A stretch of DNA of 64,000 nucleotides. It comes from Methanobacterium_C sp963845285. Lineage in GTDB: Archaea > Methanobacteriota > Methanobacteria > Methanobacteriales > Methanobacteriaceae. The position numbers were made by a program, and so were the translations under genes. Location: positions 33,649-97,648 of the forward strand of contig CAWJRO010000021.1 in the NCBI GenBank assembly GCA_963845285.1, written 5' to 3'. Shown one piece after another: positions 16,969-27,131 of the stretch (positions are counted from its first letter, which is position 1; the number at the start of each line of letters is the position of its first letter). The notes below the pieces were generated by a model. The model worked only from the letters and a program-made list of their open reading frames with translations. It was not told the DNA's origin and made no database searches.

Positions 16969-18324
16969 TCAGATCATTTCCCTAATTACTGCAGCAATGG
17001 TTTTAAGAAGCATAGGGCCGTCCATCTGCATCTGACGGAATATGTAACCGGGTCTGAGGTAGAACTTACGAAAAGCTGTGTTTTGCATCTTTTTAAGTTC
17101 TTCTAACGAACATTCCATGGTTTCCAATATTGGGGATATGAGGGTGTATTTGGACCAGTCTTTGACCTTGATCAGGTTTTTCTCCAGTGTCTGCTGGTAA
17201 AATTTGGTCCCGGGATATGGTGTGGCCAGACTGAAAATAGCGTAGGATGGGTTCAACTCTTTCACAAATTTTACGGTTCTTTTTATACTTTCTTTGGTGT
17301 CTCCGGGCATTCCTAGCACAACTGAAGCAATGGTACGCATTTTTTCCTTTTTGGAGAGTTCGAATGCGCTTCGAATCTTTGCAATACTTGTTTTTTTATT
17401 CACCTCATCAAGAACCTGTTGATCTGCAGATTCCACACCCATAAACATTGCAATACATCCAGCTTCCCTCATCTGTCTTATTACATCCCCTGATAAAGTA
17501 TCTACCCGGGCTGTACATCCCCAAAGTACATCCAGGTCCCTTTTTTTGATCTCTTCACATATCTCCAGCACTCTATTTCTACGGAGTGTGAATGTGTCAT
17601 CCATGAATGCTATTGTTTCCACGTTATGTTCATTTACAAGGTGTTCCATTTCATCCACAACATTTTTTGGAGATCTTAAACGCAGTTTAGGCCCGTGAAG
17701 GGCAGCAGAAGCACAAAAAGAGCATTGCATGGGACAGCCACGGGTGGTGATCATGGTTGACATGTTGGTTTTCATGTTGAATAATTTGTAATGATCCATT
17801 GGTAAGAGATGTCTTGCAGGAAATGGTAAGTTATCCAGATCGGTTATTGGTGGACGTATTGGGGTAACTGTGTCTTTAAAGGCTATTCCTTTAACTTCAG
17901 CTAGATCACCTCCATTTTCTAGGGTTTTCACAAGATCAAGCATGGTGTATTCTCCCTCACCTCTGACCACCACGTCAACAGAATCATGCTCTAAAACTTC
18001 TTTATAGTTAAATGTCGGATGATAACCGCCCATTACAATTATAGCATCAGGACAGGTCTTTCTTGTTATCTGTGCACTTTTCAGGGCCTGACTTATTGTT
18101 GGGGTTAAGGCTGTGATGGCCACAACATCTGGAGAAACTTTTCCTATTTCTTTCTCCAAATCTTCCCAGGTCATGTCGAGTGCAGACGCATCTATAACAC
18201 TCACATCAAAATTGTTTTCCTCCAAAACAGCTGCCATGTAAGCTATTCCAAGAGGTGGGGCCACCACTCCTATGAATTTGTACTTGGAACTAGTTTGTGG
18301 CGGATTTATAAACGTTACTTTCAT
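16969..18324 (-). CDS. B12-binding domain radical SAM protein
   Basis: A 451-residue protein with an N-terminal cobalamin-binding Rossmann domain (MKVTFINPP, PPLGIAYMAAVLEENN, VVAITALTPT; residues about 1-140). A radical SAM barrel follows, with the cluster motif MITTRGCPMQCSFCAS (CxxxCxxC at about 195-205). Proteins of this BchE/P-methylase-like class use SAM and often methylcobalamin for difficult methylations or cyclisations. ATG 18324 has a near-perfect GAGGTGATC ribosome site. The gene stands alone, so its substrate (lipid, cofactor or peptide) cannot be told. Confidence 0.9.
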   Translation of the reverse strand: MKVTFINPPQTSSKYKFIGVVAPPLGIAYMAAVLEENNFDVSVIDASALDMTWEDLEKEIGKVSPDVVAITALTPTISQALKSAQITRKTCPDAIIVMGGYHPTFNYKEVLEHDSVDVVVRGEGEYTMLDLVKTLENGGDLAEVKGIAFKDTVTPIRPPITDLDNLPFPARHLLPMDHYKLFNMKTNMSTMITTRGCPMQCSFCASAALHGPKLRLRSPKNVVDEMEHLVNEHNVETIAFMDDTFTLRRNRVLEICEEIKKRDLDVLWGCTARVDTLSGDVIRQMREAGCIAMFMGVESADQQVLDEVNKKTSIAKIRSAFELSKKEKMRTIASVVLGMPGDTKESIKRTVKFVKELNPSYAIFSLATPYPGTKFYQQTLEKNLIKVKDWSKYTLISPILETMECSLEELKKMQNTAFRKFYLRPGYIFRQMQMDGPMLLKTIAAVIREMI

Positions 18325-18718
18325 GGGATCACCTCGATTTTGTAAGATCTATTAATCAATGAGTTATTTTATGTACTGAAGTATAACAGCTTAAAACATT
18401 CGGATTGTACTTTGAATACTCCAAATGTGATACTTTAATGTATATGAGTATTAAAAATGAATTAACTTAAAATTTTAAACCCTTTAAAAGGTTAAATTTC
18501 CTCTTTGGAAGATTATGAATGAGATTTTTATAAATGATTTATAAAAAAAATTATTAATGCCATTAAAAGATTTTAAGTTATTATAAACTTCATATAATCC
18601 TGTTTTATAGCAATAAGGATTAAAGAGATTGATACTAATTTTTAAAAGCAAATTTATTATAATTAATGAGTAATAGGATATAAAGTTATTTAAAATTAAA
18701 GAGGATAAATTGGAAATT
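18325..18718. other. Intergenic region upstream of the radical SAM gene
   Basis: Very AT-rich. TATA-like stretches (for example around 18438-18446) could serve the radical SAM gene on the minus strand. I see no gene, RNA or repeat. Confidence 0.4.
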
Positions 18719-18865
18719 TTAGCATTTAAAAAAATCCTGAATAAAAATTAGTTCATTCATTTGATTGTTTCTCTGATTTTGCAGGTTATAAATGATAATT
18801 CCAAATAAAACTAGGTATACCAGAATTCCTATTAAAATGACCTGATCTGGAGTGCGAATGATCAT
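18719..18865 (-). CDS. Possible 48-residue single-span membrane peptide
   Basis: A short frame starts ATG 18865, only 13 bases after the ABM gene ends, and runs to TAA 18719. It reads MIIRTPDQ, then VILIGILVYLVLFGIIIYNL, then a polar tail with QNQRNNQMNELI. That is the layout of a small membrane peptide: one hydrophobic helix of about 20 residues with charged ends. There is no obvious ribosome site, so translation would depend on coupling to the upstream gene. I do not recognise a family. Confidence 0.35.
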   Translation of the reverse strand: MIIRTPDQVILIGILVYLVLFGIIIYNLQNQRNNQMNELIFIQDFFKC

Positions 18866-18878
18866 TTTTTTAGGATGT

Positions 18879-19166
18879 TTATGGTAAATTATCTATCATG
18901 TCGTATACTATTGTTGTTGGTTTTGACCCTACTTTCTGGAAGAGTGCAATTGCAGCAGGAATTTCTACTTCACTTCTCCTCTTTTCCAGAGCTTCTTTAC
19001 TTTCCCACACACATTCTATTACATAAACCTCAGGTTCGTTACTATCATTCAACAAATAGGAGGCTATCAAACCGTCAGGTAAGTGTTTCAAAGATCTATA
19101 ATTTGCTTCAAATTCGTTTGACTTAGAAGAAGGAACATTTCCCTTAACAAATGTTATAACTTCCAT
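18879..19166 (-). CDS. Antibiotic biosynthesis monooxygenase (ABM) domain protein
   Basis: A 95-residue protein with the alpha+beta barrel pattern of ABM/YgiN-like proteins: MEVITFVKGNVPSSKSNEFE forms the first strand and helix, and YVIECVWESKEALEKRRSEV the later strand and helix. Such dimers act as cofactor-free monooxygenases or simply bind small molecules. ATG 19166 follows GGGTGG. It may be co-transcribed with the small frame downstream. The function in a methanogen is open. Confidence 0.75.
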   Translation of the reverse strand: MEVITFVKGNVPSSKSNEFEANYRSLKHLPDGLIASYLLNDSNEPEVYVIECVWESKEALEKRRSEVEIPAAIALFQKVGSKPTTIVYDMIDNLP

Positions 19167-19428
19167 ATTACCACCCTTATTTTATCTGTTTTTTGTAGAA
19201 TTAATAATTTAAAGAAGAAAATTAATCTATCCAATACATAAATTTTAAGAATTATTTCTTCTTTATTAGGGCTACTGGGCTGCAGTTTGGGAATTTAAGT
19301 TCTTTATCAGGTTTATGAAGTTACATTTGAGAATTAATTTTTATCAAGTACATGGTTGTTGAAAATTATTTTTCTTTACATGTCATTCTTTACATGTTCC
19401 AATAGTTTGGTAGTGATAATCAATTATT

Positions 19429-20274
19429 TTAGACTTTTAAACATTTTTTAACATTTTTAAAGTGAATTTTTGCCACTTCAGGAAGTAACTCCTGTTTTAT
19501 ATCTTCGGGGTTTGATTTTCTAAGATCGATGTTGTATTTACTGTTTAATTTATCCACTTCCATCTCAAAAATGTGTTTGGCTATTATGCTGGCTGCTGCA
19601 ACAGCGGTTTCAGATTCAGCCCCGGATTTTTGAATGATCTTGAGATTGGTTTTATCAACCTTTTCAAGTCTGTACTGGGTTTTTTCAAAATCAAACTTGT
19701 CAATAACCACTTTGGCATTTTTAAACTGGATTCTTCCTAATAGATCCTGAATTACAGCAGAATGGCCCCATGCCATCATATCATTAAGGTTTTTATTTTC
19801 CCTCTGAAATTTAAAATAAAGGTCGTTGTACTTTTTGGGCCGCAGTACGATTGATTGATGTTCAAAACTCATCTTTTTAAGTTCTTCGGCAATTTCCATT
19901 AATCTGGTTTTTTTAATGGTTTTACTGTCCCTGACCCCCAGCTTTCTTAAATTTAATATGTCCTCTGAGGACAGGGCTGTTGCAACCACAACCAATGGGC
20001 CGTACCATTCACCTTTGCCAGTTTCATCCGAACCTAAAACATAATCATATATTTCTTCTCTTTCCAAAATAGCGTTAATTATCCTTTTGGAATCATCACT
20101 GCCGTTATGGACCAGTTTACCAGATTTGTAAAGAACTATGCTGATATTTCCATCTTTAACACGCAGTAATTCATATTCAGTTGTAACATCAACTTTTTTT
20201 AATCCTTTTTGTGAAATAAAACTCTTTAAGTTCTCAATTTCATGGGCATTGACGTTTAGGGATGTTATTTTCAT
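19429..20274 (-). CDS. rnhC: Ribonuclease HIII
   Basis: A 281-residue nuclease that cuts the RNA strand of RNA-DNA hybrids. Residues 1-80 form the N-terminal substrate-binding domain (DUF3378 type: MKITSLNVNAHEIENLKSFI, VKDGNISIVLYKSGKLV). From about 80 on is the RNase H fold with GSDETGKGEWYGPLVVVA (catalytic Asp-Glu), LRKLGVRDSKTI, VVIDKFDFEKT and AESETAVAAASIIAKH. The GKGEWYGP signature and N-terminal domain separate it from RNase HII, which most archaea use. RNase HIII is mainly found in Firmicutes and is uncommon in archaea. A partial duplicate of its N-terminus lies 390 bases upstream. Confidence 0.92.
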   Translation of the reverse strand: MKITSLNVNAHEIENLKSFISQKGLKKVDVTTEYELLRVKDGNISIVLYKSGKLVHNGSDDSKRIINAILEREEIYDYVLGSDETGKGEWYGPLVVVATALSSEDILNLRKLGVRDSKTIKKTRLMEIAEELKKMSFEHQSIVLRPKKYNDLYFKFQRENKNLNDMMAWGHSAVIQDLLGRIQFKNAKVVIDKFDFEKTQYRLEKVDKTNLKIIQKSGAESETAVAAASIIAKHIFEMEVDKLNSKYNIDLRKSNPEDIKQELLPEVAKIHFKNVKKCLKV

Positions 20275-20666
20275 ATAATTATTTTTATGGTTTAGTTTTA
20301 TATATGGTTTTATTATGACCTTTTTTTATCCATCTGAAAATATTTATTTTCTTTATAAGACTTTGTTTTCATTAAATATTCTTTAAATAACATCATGGGG
20401 TTTATATTTGCATTTAGTTTTTTTTATATGATAAGATCTTTGTTTATAATTAATAGTGTAACTTATTAGACTTTTGGAACGGATAAGCTCCAATAAAGTG
20501 CTCTTGATCAAATTTAAATCATTTTTTCCTGATTTTTGGAAAAAATTAGTATAAAACCTTTGTTAATTAACTATAATTGGTTCCTTAACTAGGGGAAGAG
20601 TTTTCTTTAAATTGGATGGTATCTTACAAACCAGCGGATTTCAGAAGGAACTTGAATGATTAAATC
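20275..20666. other. Gap between rnhC and its partial duplicate
   Basis: AT-rich and without a credible frame on either strand. Since duplicated N-terminal coding sequence lies just upstream, this gap could derive from the lost body of the second copy, but I see no remaining RNase H motif in it. Confidence 0.4.
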
Positions 20667-20885
20667 TTATCTTTCTGAAATAGCGTTAATTACCATTTTA
20701 GAATCATCACTGCCGTTATGAACCAGTTTACCAGATTTATAAAGGGTAATGCTGATGTTACCATCTTTAACACGCAGTAATTCATATTCATTGATTGGAT
20801 CAGCTTTTTCTAACCCTTTTTTTGAAATAAAACTTTTTAAGTTCTCAATTTCAGGGGCTTTAATTGTTAAGGATGTTATCTTCAT
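20667..20885 (-). pseudogene. Partial duplicate of the RNase HIII N-terminal domain
   Basis: The 72 residues MKITSLTIKAPEIENLKSFI, then VKDGNISITLYKSGKLVHNG and SDDSKMVINAISER, repeat the first 72 residues of the downstream RNase HIII with about 80% identity, including the start and the position relative to it. The frame stops right where the catalytic domain should begin, at GAAAGATAA. No catalytic residue remains. It is either a dead copy left by tandem duplication or a free-standing hybrid-binding domain. The high identity at the protein level leaves both open; I favour a remnant. Confidence 0.7.
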
Positions 20886-21030
20886 ACCAACTATTTTTGT
20901 CTGATTTTATTATTATTTGTTTTTATTGTATGAAAATCATGAAAACATTTTATTTTATTTTAATGAATTTTTTCCCTTTAAAATTCTTTAAATCCTTATA
21001 AATAGGTTTGTAATTGCTTATAAACTTTTT

Positions 21031-21597
21031 TCAGGGTAATATATTGTACTCCTTTAAGAGAGCATAAAGTTGTGGTCTTTTAATAACTCTGAATGTTTTA
21101 TAAACCTCAAGTATTCCTTTTAAAAATTTAGATAGAGCAGACGCAACCTCATAAATTCCAATAAGTTGGATTGCAAATAAGATCAGGGATATCAGTCCAG
21201 TAACGCTGAAACTTAGATTAACATTAGCTATGTTCATAAAGTGATTGATAATGAGGTTCACAACTAAAAAAAGTCCCAACCCAACGATAAATTGAACTGT
21301 GGCTACGAGAAATGATTCACCCGCAATTACCATTGAGTGTTTTATTTTTTCATGTAAATCACTCATTGCTATTATATAAGTAAAAATTAAAAGAGATAAA
21401 GTGGCTGAACTCAAAACAAAAACTTCAACAAGGCTTAAAATCTGATCAGAATTATGTAATGCAAAATTACTATTGATCCATGGTGTTACGAAGATTATGA
21501 CAAATATAAAACTCAGATAAGGAGATATTAAATTAATGACTTTGTAGAAAAATCTTATAAAATATGTTACATTAATTTTTGGATTTCTGTTCATCAT
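21031..21597 (-). CDS. Multi-pass membrane protein, unknown
   Basis: A 188-residue protein with four predicted membrane helices (LISPYLSFIFVIIFVTPWIN, VLSSATLSLLIFTYIIAMSD, VQFIVGLGLFLVVNLIINHF and VTGLISLILFAIQLIGIYEV). A basic C-terminal tail ends in RPQLYALLKEYNILP. I do not recognise a family. The start lies at the 21597/21594 double ATG; no strong ribosome site precedes it. Degenerate tandem repeats lie directly upstream in its promoter region. Confidence 0.6.
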   Translation of the reverse strand: MMNRNPKINVTYFIRFFYKVINLISPYLSFIFVIIFVTPWINSNFALHNSDQILSLVEVFVLSSATLSLLIFTYIIAMSDLHEKIKHSMVIAGESFLVATVQFIVGLGLFLVVNLIINHFMNIANVNLSFSVTGLISLILFAIQLIGIYEVASALSKFLKGILEVYKTFRVIKRPQLYALLKEYNILP

Positions 21598-21653
21598 GTC
21601 AAATCTCCATTTTAGAATTTTAAATTTGTTTTAGATGTTTTATAAACTTTAAT

Positions 21654-21752
21654 TCTAATTAAAATGGTCTTATTCTACTCAAAATAGTATTATTTAATCA
21701 AATGGCATTATTTTAATCAAATGGTATTGTTCTAATCAAAATGGTCAAATTT
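21654..21752. repeat. Degenerate tandem repeat, about 20-bp unit, five copies
   Basis: Five head-to-tail units of 19-21 bases built on AATCAAATGGTATTATTTT lie just upstream of the membrane protein gene at 21031-21597. Units three and four differ by few bases, and the outer ones are more diverged. They are contiguous with no spacers, so this is not a CRISPR. It could bind a regulator or have arisen by slippage. Confidence 0.6.
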
Positions 21753-22098
21753 TTATGATAATTATTTTAACAATTTTTATTATGCATGCAATGCATTAAT
21801 GATCGATACTGAAGCTCAAGAATTCTTATTTAAAATAAGATATAAAAAGAGTTTTTCCCAAATCAGACCAGATTTGTACCCAATTTTTTTTATTCATTTC
21901 CTGCAAGATCAATTAAATACAAGAAATTTGATCCTTTATGTGTTGGAATCGGTTAGAACAGATGGTTTGTCCCGTTAAAAAAAACGTTCATAATAAATTT
22001 GTCCATCATTTTACTAGATTTAAGCTTTTCCAAAGTTTTTTTCTCATCAAAAATACATTGAGGGGTAAAATTATTTTAAGAATGCTTTTAACATTTGA

Positions 22099-22136
22099 AA
22101 GGCTGTTTAATACTTAAAATTTGTAAAAAATAATTA
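22099..22136. mobile_element. MITE fragment next to copy 4
   Basis: AAGGCTGTTTAATACTTAAA followed by ATTTGTAAAAAATAA resembles a decayed MITE end in reverse orientation. The adjoining copy starts 25 bases further on. Probably a nested or broken element. Confidence 0.4.
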
Positions 22137-22160
22137 CGAAACATTATCATGAAATATTTG

Positions 22161-22243
22161 AGGTTGTCTCATGATTATTTCTGATTTATATAATTTTCAT
22201 TATTTTGAATTTAAAATTCTATTTACTCCCAGATATGAAACTA
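22161..22243. mobile_element. MITE-like element, copy 4 (degenerate)
   Basis: Starts AGGTTGTCTCATGATTA and continues with TATAATTTTCATTATTTTGA and TCTATTTACTC as in copies 3 and 8. The right end (GATATGAAACTATTTTAG) is heavily diverged and lacks the GACAGCC terminus, so it is likely an old, immobile copy. Confidence 0.6.
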
Positions 22244-22393
22244 TTTTAGTGATAAACCCGTGGAATTTATTTAAACTTATAAAAAATAATATTATAAACT
22301 ATAAACGTATTTTAAGTTGTTGTAACACCATTTGGTGAATTCATTAAAAAAAGATAAAGAGCCAGAAAATTTTCTTGAGCTCTTTTTGATAAA

Positions 22394-23170
22394 TCAGACG
22401 ATTGAAAAACCACCATCTACAAAGATTGTTTGTCCGGTTATGTATGATGATGCATCTGATGAGAGGAATATTATTGCTCCGTTTAATTCTCCTTTTTTAG
22501 CTGGACGGTCGAGAGGCACAGCTTTACTGTATGCTTCCAGAAATTCATCAGATTTAAAAAGAGTATCTGCTGTCATTTCAGATTCAAAAAGACCCGGACC
22601 GACGGCATTTACGGTAATTCCATGTTTTCCATAGGAACATGCCATACCCATGGTCAGACCGCGAACAGCTGCTTTTGATGTATTGTAGACGTGGCGTGTG
22701 AACATGTCATCTTTGTCACCAGCTATGGAGTTTATGGAACTTGTATTCACGATTTTTCCATACTTATTTTCAATCATGTGTGGAACAACGTGTTTGGAGA
22801 CCAGAAATATGCCTTTAACATTTACATCCATTCCCTTGTCCCAGTCTTCAAGGCATAAATCGCATACACCGCCAGGAATTGCCACACCTGCATTGTTCAG
22901 GAGGATGTCTATTTTTTCGAAATAGTTAATCACTTCTTTAATCGCTTTTTCCACGCTTTCTTCATCAGCCACATCACATTGAACAGCAAGAGCTTTTCGT
23001 CCTGTTGATTGAATTTCTTTTGCCAGTGACTCTAATCTTTCTTTTCTCCTAGCTAAAAGAGCAACATCAGCACCATGTTGTGCATACGCCCTTGCTGCAT
23101 CTGCTCCAAGACCACCTGAAGCACCTGTTACAACTGCTACCTTTCCTTTTAAGTCAAAATAGTTTTCCAT
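22394..23170 (-). CDS. Short-chain dehydrogenase/reductase (SDR)
   Basis: A 258-residue classical SDR that should oxidise or reduce an alcohol/ketone with NAD(P)(H). The cofactor loop is TGASGGLG near residue 15. An Arg pair in ALLARRKERL after the second strand suggests a preference for NADP. NNAG lies at about 92, the catalytic Ser in NTSSINSIAG and YNTSK at about 162, with the usual C-terminal ITGQTIFVDGGFS. The start ATG 23170 has only a weak site (GGGGAAAAA). It is monocistronic. Close relatives are annotated as gluconate or glucose dehydrogenases, but the substrate cannot be read from sequence. Confidence 0.9.
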   Translation of the reverse strand: MENYFDLKGKVAVVTGASGGLGADAARAYAQHGADVALLARRKERLESLAKEIQSTGRKALAVQCDVADEESVEKAIKEVINYFEKIDILLNNAGVAIPGGVCDLCLEDWDKGMDVNVKGIFLVSKHVVPHMIENKYGKIVNTSSINSIAGDKDDMFTRHVYNTSKAAVRGLTMGMACSYGKHGITVNAVGPGLFESEMTADTLFKSDEFLEAYSKAVPLDRPAKKGELNGAIIFLSSDASSYITGQTIFVDGGFSIV

Positions 23171-23665
23171 TTTTTCCCCTTCAACCGTTTTTATACTAAA
23201 TTTTTAACATATCCAACGAAAGGTAATACATTCACAAAATATAAAACTTCCGATTTTATGCCCCAATAAAAGATGAATATAACGAATAATCAAATTCTAA
23301 AATGAAAAACCCATCCCACCAAAAAACAAACCCCTATTGAACAGTTATATGTGTATAAATTTGTTAAATGATGGAATAGTGCATTAAATAATATAGATAT
23401 GAGCAAATAAAATCAACTAAAAAAACATGAATCTACGAACTGTTCAATTATCCGGTATAAACCATACAAAACACTTTTTTCAATCAGCACGGGATGAATA
23501 AATATATGTGGAGTAATTAAGTATGAGATAATGTTTGGATTAAAATTGGGTGTGGATCAGGGTTTGGATAAAATGAGGTATATGACTAAATGTGAAGTAA
23601 AATGATAATTTAAACAAAGTTCTTTCATTATAAATAACAGGAAATGGGATTTACGGGGTGTAAAA
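23171..23665. other. Divergent promoter region between SDR and PatB genes
   Basis: About 500 bases holding both promoters. TTGAACAGTT near 23338 and AACTGTTCAA near 23442 form an exact 10-base inverted repeat about 100 bases apart, possibly paired regulator half-sites. No gene or mobile repeat is seen. Confidence 0.4.
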
Positions 23666-24862
<1,197 letters not shown>

Positions 24863-25121
24863 GGTTTAATGGAATTATTAAATGATTTTAATAAACATAT
24901 TTTTTCATGTTTTGGTGGAAATCATAGAATAAAAGGAACTTTTAAGCTTTATTATCAGTTCTTTTCTAGCCTATGTTATTTCAAAAGAATTTGAAGAGGA
25001 CTCATATGTTTTGATGTAATATCTACCTAAAAAGTAATATTAAATTTTATATATACCTCTGATTATTTAATATATATTCAATTTAATTGTATATTCAAAC
25101 AATTCAAAACAAGGTGATAAA

Positions 25122-25313
25122 ATGCCAGTGATCATAGACGATGAAAAATGTGGAAAAATAACGAACTGTCCTGGAGAAGGATTATGCTTCAAAATCTGCG
25201 AAAAAGGAGCTCTTGAAGAAGTAGACGGAAACGTGGTTATACATCCTGAAAAATGTGATGATTGTGATTTATGCATCCAGAACTGTCCGAACCAGGCCAT
25301 ATCCAAGGTATGA
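25122..25313 (+). CDS. Small 2[4Fe-4S] ferredoxin-like protein
   Basis: A 63-residue electron carrier. The second cluster motif is regular (CDDCDLCIQNCPNQAI). The first is unusual: its four cysteines are spread as C-x5-C-x5-C-x3-C in CGKITNCPGEGLCFKICEKG instead of CxxCxxCxxxC, which may give a cluster with altered properties. Such ferredoxins occur next to anaerobic oxidoreductases, but here it stands alone. ATG 25122 has AAGGTGAT at ideal spacing, and a TATA-like TATATATTC lies upstream, so expression looks strong. Confidence 0.85.
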   Translation: MPVIIDDEKCGKITNCPGEGLCFKICEKGALEEVDGNVVIHPEKCDDCDLCIQNCPNQAISKV

Positions 25314-25400
25314 ATAGATCAAGTGTGATGAAATGGTGTCTATAGAGATGAAATGGTTTCTGTAGGATAAATAAAGGATAAAAAAAGTTCTTTATTTTAT

Positions 25401-25478
25401 ATGAATGAAAAGTGTATGGGCTGCGGTGTTTGCACAGAGATATGCAACAGAATCCCTGAAAATAGACAAATAAAGTAA
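25401..25478 (+). pseudogene. Mini 4Fe-4S ferredoxin fragment (25 codons)
   Basis: Starting at ATG 25401 the frame reads MNEKCMGCGVCTEICNRIPE and stops after 25 residues. The CMGCGVCTEIC core is a perfect CxxCxxCxxxC cluster motif, as expected for one half of a bacterial-type ferredoxin. The residue after the last Cys is Asn rather than the usual Pro, and no second motif follows. There is no ribosome site. I take it as a ferredoxin remnant lying 88 bases after an intact ferredoxin gene. Confidence 0.45.
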
Positions 25479-25599
25479 AAATAAGCTTTTATAGTAAATG
25501 GATTTTCTATTAAAAGGTTTATTCTTACTTATCTTATTTTATTTTTTTTTAAAGTTAAAATTTTTTTAAAGTAAATTTACAAGATGCAATGTGATATTA

Positions 25600-25665
25600 T
25601 TGAAAATACTCTTGAATATCCTGGAAAACACTCCTCAATATCATGGAAAATATTCTCTTCAACCA
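25600..25665. repeat. 22-bp tandem repeat, three units
   Basis: Three contiguous 22-base units (25600, 25622, 25644) built on TGGAAAACACTCCTCAATAT differ at several positions. The region holds nothing else recognisable. It lies about 170 bases upstream of the TMEM175-like gene. Confidence 0.55.
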
Positions 25666-25831
25666 GCCATGATGAATAAGTATGCAAAAGATAAATCTTT
25701 CAAATAAAACGGGTTAATATAACTTAATTAAACACATTGGAACTGGAGAGATGAGATTTTAACCTTAATTGTTAATTCAAATGGGTTTAACTCATAAATT
25801 ATAAATACTATTCCTAAATAATATTAATATT

Positions 25832-26488
25832 ATGTCTCAGAACTTGTCTGAAGTTGATGATGATCTTAAAACTCGTTTTGAACTTGAGATCAGGGATAAG
25901 GATCGTCTGGAAACTTTTGTAGATGGTGTTTTTGCTATTGCAATTACTCTTTTGGTTTTGGAATTTGCAGTTCCAGTGTTACCACATTCCAATGTGGCTA
26001 TTTTGAACTTTTTGGACGATTTATGGCCTAAACTTCTGGGATATTTCCTGGCGTTTTTCCTTTTAGGCATATTACTAAATAATCATAGTAGACAGTTTAG
26101 AAATGCAGATCATGCTGATCAGAAAATTTGGTGGCTTAATTTAGTATTTTTATCCTTTATTGTACTTGTACCATTTGTTACATCAATTTGGATTGAATAC
26201 GGAGACACTACACTTGGAGTTTTGTGTTTCCACTTTGATATACTTATTTCAGGCCTTATACTGTATTTTAACTGGGCATATCTAAAAAAACATAAATATC
26301 TTCTCAGAAAGGATATAACCTCCAGAACTAGTACAATAATTACTTACAGAAATTTATCGATCCCTGTTTCATCACTTATTGCCATAGGCTTCGCCTTTTT
26401 CACACCATTTTTAAGTAATGTGGCATACTTATTAATCCTGATAATTATGTTTATTGCGCCTCGTCTTGTCAAAAAAAGAGCTAATTAA
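25832..26488 (+). CDS. TMEM175-like potassium channel family protein (DUF1211)
   Basis: A 218-residue membrane protein with six hydrophobic helices. The first holds RLETFVDGVFAIAITLLVLE, which matches the (F/Y)SDGVFAIAxTLLxL signature of prokaryotic TMEM175 K+ channels, with Val in place of the usual Ser. These small proteins assemble as tetramers that leak K+ across the membrane. A charged N-terminal tail of about 25 residues precedes helix 1. ATG 25832 has no strong ribosome site. An ATAAATACTA box about 35 bases upstream suggests a short leader. It is monocistronic. Confidence 0.85.
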   Translation: MSQNLSEVDDDLKTRFELEIRDKDRLETFVDGVFAIAITLLVLEFAVPVLPHSNVAILNFLDDLWPKLLGYFLAFFLLGILLNNHSRQFRNADHADQKIWWLNLVFLSFIVLVPFVTSIWIEYGDTTLGVLCFHFDILISGLILYFNWAYLKKHKYLLRKDITSRTSTIITYRNLSIPVSSLIAIGFAFFTPFLSNVAYLLILIIMFIAPRLVKKRAN

Positions 26489-26631
26489 CGGGATATTACT
26501 CTAAGCAGATATAGTTAGTTTTTTTGCATTTTATGGGTGTATTTGGAGAAAATATAGTAATATAGGTGAAAATGTAGAAGATGAAGAAGAAAATGAAGAT
26601 GATATCTAATATATTTTAATATAACAAGAAA

Positions 26632-26690
26632 CTATTCTAATAATTTTTTATATTTCATAATATACTCAGTTATTGCTATTTTAATTGGTT
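26632..26690 (-). pseudogene. Fragment matching the small gene upstream of the intact membrane gene copy
   Basis: On the minus strand these bases read ITEYIMKYKKLLE followed by a stop, nearly the same as the C-terminus ITEYIMKYKELLEDD read at 33710-33755. In the intact locus that peptide lies before the membrane gene, whereas here it lies after the truncated copy. The block was therefore rearranged or amplified rather than simply copied. Confidence 0.5.
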
Positions 26691-27028
26691 GATTTTTTAA
26701 CATTTTTTTCTAATTGGGGTTGTAATTTATCACAAACATGGTTTTCATCAGTTTTTATATGGAAATAATTGCAGTTTGTTTTAAACCCATCAAAAGACTG
26801 TGAATCCCAATATTTACACTTCAAACAATTATCACTAGAATTTGTATCTCTAAAATTAAATGATTTTTCTTTATTTTTACTTGATTTCATGTGTATTATT
26901 GAGTAGAAAACCATGCCCAATCCCAAGAGTAGATACATAGCACCGCCCATTACTGATCCTCGAGCTCCAGAAACTGGATTTCTAACATTTAAAGTTAAAT
27001 ATCCTGATTTTAAATTTATATAAGTCAA
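26681..27028 (-). pseudogene. 5'-truncated duplicate of the membrane/Cys protein at 33304
   Basis: The 115 codons match residues 28-137 of the protein at 33304-33717 with about 94% identity, including VSGARGSVMGGAMYLLLGLG and CLKCKYWDSQSFDGF. The first 27 residues, which form the first membrane helix, are missing: homology stops near 27036 in ATTATA and unrelated sequence follows. No ATG remains, only an in-frame TTG without a ribosome site. The break lies about 100 bases from the left end of the insertion sequence, which may have caused it. Low divergence shows the duplication is recent. Confidence 0.75.
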
Positions 27029-27131
27029 AATTATATAAATGGAATACCTAAAATATCTTCCTTCTTAAACTGTATTATTATGCAGTAAGTAATCTATAAA
27101 ATATCAAAAAAAGGTTTTCAAGGTTTATTTT

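Noticed and set aside
21654..21752. CRISPR array
   Set aside because: The repeats are contiguous, about 20 bases long and have no spacers; no cas gene is nearby.
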